Shown piece after piece: positions 4,373-6,100 of a stretch of DNA of 6,100 bases. The translations under genes and the position numbers were made by a program. The notes beneath the pieces are model-generated. The model was given only the letters and a program-made list of their open reading frames with translations, was not told the DNA's origin and searched no databases. The stretch's first letter is position 1, and each line of letters begins with the position of its first letter. The stretch comes from Dehalococcoidales bacterium (GTDB taxonomy: Bacteria > Chloroflexota > Dehalococcoidia > Dehalococcoidales > Fen-1064), in NCBI GenBank assembly GCA_016929875.1, contig JAFGHZ010000076.1:1-6100 (forward strand), given 5' to 3'.

Positions 4373-5527
4373 TTACGCTGCCGGCAGTTTCTTTCCTTCT
4401 CTCAGGAACCAGGAGCAGACGAGCGTGACCGCCACTGTGGTTATGGAGGCGGCGGTAAAACATGCGTCGAATCCGTAAGTATCAATAATGTGTCCCAGTA
4501 TGGGTGCGAATACCGCCCCGGTATACTGCATGGTGAAATAGTACACGCCGTATATCGTCGAACGGTGCTTCGCCGAAGTCTGCCCCATGATGAACACTTC
4601 AGACACCGGCATCCGGAATGCGTTGTTTATCCCGATGACGAACAGTACCGCGTAGAATCCGAATCCCAACGGCGGCAACTGCACCAGGTATACCAGGACG
4701 CCGCTCAGCAGGCTTGTTACCACAATAATCGGTACTCTGCCGATTTTGTCCGAAATATACCCGCCTACCGGACCCGCCCAGAGTCCCGAAAAGTAAATAA
4801 TGGACAGCAGCGATGCTGCTGCCTGATCGCTTGCCCCGAGTACATCCCTGGCATAAAGAGATATAAACGCAATGACGGACATTCCGGCTCCGCCGCCCAG
4901 GACGCTCATTGACAGAAAAGCGATGAGCCGTCTCCTGTTGCCCGGTTGAGGAGGGCTTTCTTCGACAGCTTCTTCTTCCTGCCCGGCATCCTGCGGCTGC
5001 TTTTTCACCGAATACCGTCTCAGGTACCAGAAAAAATAGATTCCGAATATCGCGGTGGGAACGGCGAGCCAGAGAAACGAACCCCGCCATCCCCATACAC
5101 TCGCCGTCGCTCCGGCGATAAGGGGTCCCAGGAAAAAGCTGGTGTTTCCCCCTATCAGGTGAAACCCCAGCGCCCGTCCCCGCTGTTTTTCCGGTATGGA
5201 TGCCGAAATAAGCGGTGTCGCCGCCGGGTGGTACCCGCCCGCCAGCAGCCCCATCAATACCAGCGTCGCCAGCAGCATGATATACGTCTGGGATAACCCG
5301 ACAAATACCCCGGCGATGGCGACTCCCAGTATCCCTATCGTAATTAATACCCTCGGACCGGCACGATCGGCGAGAAATCCCGCCGGAAGCTGCCCGGCGC
5401 CGTTCGCCAGGGCGAAGGCAGTCGTCACGAACGAGGCGCGGGTATAGGTGAGATTGAACTCCTCCTGTATATAGACGAGAAGCGGTGCCGGTAACGCCGT
5501 CAGCAGGTGATGGACGCAGTGCGCCAC
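4373..5527 (-). CDS. Major facilitator superfamily transporter
   Basis: An inner-membrane secondary carrier. As called from GTG 5527 it has 384 residues, with hydrophobic segments in two bundles. A charged central loop, YSVKKQPQDAGQEEEAVEE (residues 172-190), divides them. The MFS loop-2 motif appears in both halves: GFLADRAGPR (50-59) and GYISDKIGR (256-264). GGYHPAATPLISASIPEKQRGRALG (residues 97-121) is a conserved segment seen in drug/organic-ion MFS carriers. The substrate cannot be named. The GTG has no ribosome site and would cut the first membrane helix short. Upstream the frame stays open for 18 more codons, adding FFFTSLPYFIV and completing TM1, back to an ATT at 5581 with AAAGGA (5589-5594) 7 bp away; an in-frame TGA lies just beyond. 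The real protein is therefore probably 402 residues, starting at ATT. Its promoter is at 5658-5686 and its end lies at the shared terminator. It looks monocistronic. Confidence 0.88.
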   Translation of the reverse strand: MAHCVHHLLTALPAPLLVYIQEEFNLTYTRASFVTTAFALANGAGQLPAGFLADRAGPRVLITIGILGVAIAGVFVGLSQTYIMLLATLVLMGLLAGGYHPAATPLISASIPEKQRGRALGFHLIGGNTSFFLGPLIAGATASVWGWRGSFLWLAVPTAIFGIYFFWYLRRYSVKKQPQDAGQEEEAVEESPPQPGNRRRLIAFLSMSVLGGGAGMSVIAFISLYARDVLGASDQAAASLLSIIYFSGLWAGPVGGYISDKIGRVPIIVVTSLLSGVLVYLVQLPPLGFGFYAVLFVIGINNAFRMPVSEVFIMGQTSAKHRSTIYGVYYFTMQYTGAVFAPILGHIIDTYGFDACFTAASITTVAVTLVCSWFLREGKKLPAA

Positions 5528-5578
5528 GATAAAGTACGGCAGGGACGTGAAGAAAAACGACCGTTGTTTGCGTTCTAT

Positions 5579-5594
5579 AATGGCGCTATCCTTT
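5579..5594 (-). promoter_or_regulatory. Ribosome site and probable ATT start of the MFS gene
   Basis: On the minus strand AAAGGA (5594-5589) is followed by 7 bp and an ATT codon (5581-5579) in frame with the transporter. No ATG, GTG or TTG lies between it and the GTG at 5527 in that frame, and a TGA blocks the frame just upstream. ATT initiation is rare but known (for example infC). Confidence 0.45.
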
Positions 5595-5657
5595 CAGGGA
5601 CGAGATTGAAACACTGGTTTACGAAAGAAAAACCAATCAAGAAGATAAATCAGCCAG

Positions 5658-5686
5658 ATTATAAAGGATTGTCCTTCATAAGACAA
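5658..5686 (-). promoter_or_regulatory. Sigma70-type promoter for the MFS gene
   Basis: On the minus strand TTGTCT (5686-5681) and a perfect TATAAT (5663-5658) are 17 bp apart, with a predicted start near 5651. The leader of about 70 nt contains a 6-bp inverted repeat, TGGTTT / AAACCA (5615-5620 and 5630-5635), which could be an operator or a hairpin. Confidence 0.65.
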
Positions 5687-5727
5687 ATTGAGGGAACCTG
5701 ACCATTCTGCTGCAATCGTTCTCCATC

Positions 5728-5760
5728 CGTCATTACGAGGAGCACAGCGACAAAGTAATC
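5728..5760. repeat. Dispersed palindromic repeat, copy 1
   Basis: The unit runs from CGTCATTACGAGGAGC to CGACAAAGTAATC. Its ends ATTAC / GTAAT are complementary, giving an imperfect hairpin. It belongs to a class of small repeats found between genes in many anaerobic bacterial genomes (general knowledge). Copies 2 and 4 are related to it. Confidence 0.8.
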
Positions 5761-5771
5761 CGTCCCCTCTC

Positions 5772-5813
5772 CGTCAGTACGAGGAACGTAGCGACGCGGT
5801 AATCGATATAAAT
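5772..5813. repeat. Dispersed palindromic repeat, copy 2, with AT-rich tail
   Basis: CGTCAGTACGAGGAAC through GCGACGCGGTAATC matches copy 1 with several changes (for example GTAC for TTAC). It is followed by GATATAAATC; copy 4 has nearly the same tail, so the homologous unit extends beyond the palindrome. Confidence 0.75.
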
Positions 5814-5839
5814 CTTCGCCATTAACTCGCTCTTTAGCT

Positions 5840-5864
5840 GTCATCCTGAGCGTAGCGAAGGATC
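5840..5864. repeat. Dispersed palindromic repeat of a second type
   Basis: GTCATCCTGAGCG through GCGAAGGATC, with ATCCT (5843-5847) paired to AGGAT (5859-5863). It shares the GTCAT start and the CGTAGCGA core with the neighbouring copies but has different outer arms, and is itself a widely seen intergenic repeat type. Confidence 0.75.
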
Positions 5865-5896
5865 CCGTACGATTACTGTGAAGCAGTCCCTCGGCT

Positions 5897-5946
5897 GTCA
5901 TTACGAGGAGTCCACCCTGGCGGACGACGAAGTAATCTATATAAAT
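5897..5946. repeat. Dispersed palindromic repeat, copy 4, with enlarged centre
   Basis: GTCATTACGAGGAG and CGACGAAGTAATC match copy 1, but the centre is longer and contains GTCC / GGAC (5910-5913 and 5922-5925), adding a second stem at the tip. The tail TATATAAAT echoes copy 2. Confidence 0.78.
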
Positions 5947-5987
5947 GAAAACACCAGACAAAAGAACGGCACCTTGACCAATTCCGC

Positions 5988-6016
5988 TTGACACAAAATA
6001 ACCCAGTAGCTACAAT
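5988..6016 (+). promoter_or_regulatory. Near-consensus promoter for the tRNA gene
   Basis: TTGACA (5988-5993) and TACAAT (6011-6016) are exactly 17 bp apart, six and five of six consensus bases. The predicted start lies near 6023, only about three bases before the mature tRNA 5' end, so the tRNA has its own promoter and a very short 5' leader. Confidence 0.78.
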
Positions 6017-6025
6017 AAATCTCGT

Positions 6026-6100
6026 GGCAACGTAGCTCAGTGGTAGAGCAGGGGACTCATAAGCCCTTGGTCGGTGGTCCGAATCCACCCGTTGCCACCA
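6026..6100 (+). tRNA. tRNA with CAT anticodon, probably elongator tRNA-Met
   Basis: A 75-nt cloverleaf: acceptor GGCAACG / CGTTGCC (6026-6032 and 6090-6096), discriminator A6097 and encoded CCA (6098-6100). The D arm is GCTC / GAGC with AGTGGTA loop, the anticodon loop CTCATAA (6056-6062) holds CAT at 6058-6060, and the T stem is GGTGG / CCACC. The first acceptor pair G-C argues against initiator tRNA, and GGC-ACGTAGCTCAG resembles elongator Met. A tRNA-Ile2 whose CAT is modified to lysidine cannot be excluded. Two oddities: the anticodon stem closes with an A-G opposition (A6055/G6063), and the T loop is TCCGAAT, with C where the near-universal T (pseudouridine 55) is expected. Confidence 0.9.

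Noticed and set aside
4086..4478. Plus-strand 130-codon frame overlapping the zinc-ribbon gene
   Set aside because: It overlaps the zinc-ribbon gene out of frame and runs through the strong bidirectional terminator.
4599..5096. 165-codon minus-strand frame inside the MFS gene and plus-strand frames 4490-4912, 4946-5296, 5196-5447
   Set aside because: Arg/Pro-rich shadows of the MFS gene, whose frame carries membrane segments and both MFS motifs.
5728..5946. CRISPR array
   Set aside because: The units are only four, belong to two types, vary in length and spacing, and lack uniform spacers; no cas gene is present.
5659..6088. Minus-strand frames across the repeat cluster and tRNA (5659-5994, 5873-6088)
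   Set aside because: Their translations come from palindromic repeats and the tRNA; phrases such as FATLRMTAKE are typical artefacts of these repeats.

Overview
The window looks like chromosomal DNA from an anaerobic bacterium. Clear Shine-Dalgarno sequences, sigma70-type promoters, intrinsic terminators and a CCA-encoding tRNA gene all point to Bacteria. The gene content is a benzoyl-CoA-reductase-like operon, a small MoaD-like protein, a CxxC zinc-ribbon protein and an MFS carrier. Together with the short dispersed palindromes near the right end, this would suit an anaerobic Chloroflexota (Dehalococcoidia-like) or deltaproteobacterial genome. That assignment is inference; no rRNA or other marker is present.

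Left third (1-2286, minus strand). Three genes are read leftwards with short gaps (26 and 34 bp) and good ribosome binding sites: an ATPase/activator subunit (BzdQ-like), a BzdN/BcrC-like subunit and the first 71 codons of a BzdO-like subunit that runs off the window. In the known bzd system these belong to an ATP-driven, ferredoxin-dependent benzoyl-CoA reductase. The activator hydrolyses ATP to push low-potential electrons into the N/O pair, which reduces the aromatic ring. The fourth subunit (P) is not in the window.

2287-2899 is a gene-free divergent control region. Leftwards it holds a good promoter (TSS near 2740), a string of hairpins and an intrinsic terminator at 2471-2514 that lies about 190 bp before bzdQ. 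This reads as a long attenuated leader or a separate small RNA, and it is the most interesting part of the window. Rightwards it holds a promoter overlapped by an inverted repeat in front of the next gene.

Middle (2900-4365, plus strand). Three small genes each have their own space: a MoaD/ThiS-like beta-grasp protein without the terminal Gly-Gly, a 78-residue protein of unknown function, and a double zinc-ribbon protein. A strong bidirectional terminator at 4326-4364 ends the last of these and also serves the convergent MFS gene.

Right part (4373-6100). A minus-strand MFS transporter has a clear promoter and probably starts 18 codons upstream of the first GTG, at a non-canonical ATT codon. 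A 440-bp gene-free stretch follows with four palindromic repeat units. The window ends with a tRNA with anticodon CAT, preceded by a near-consensus promoter; the tRNA departs from the standard pattern at two positions.
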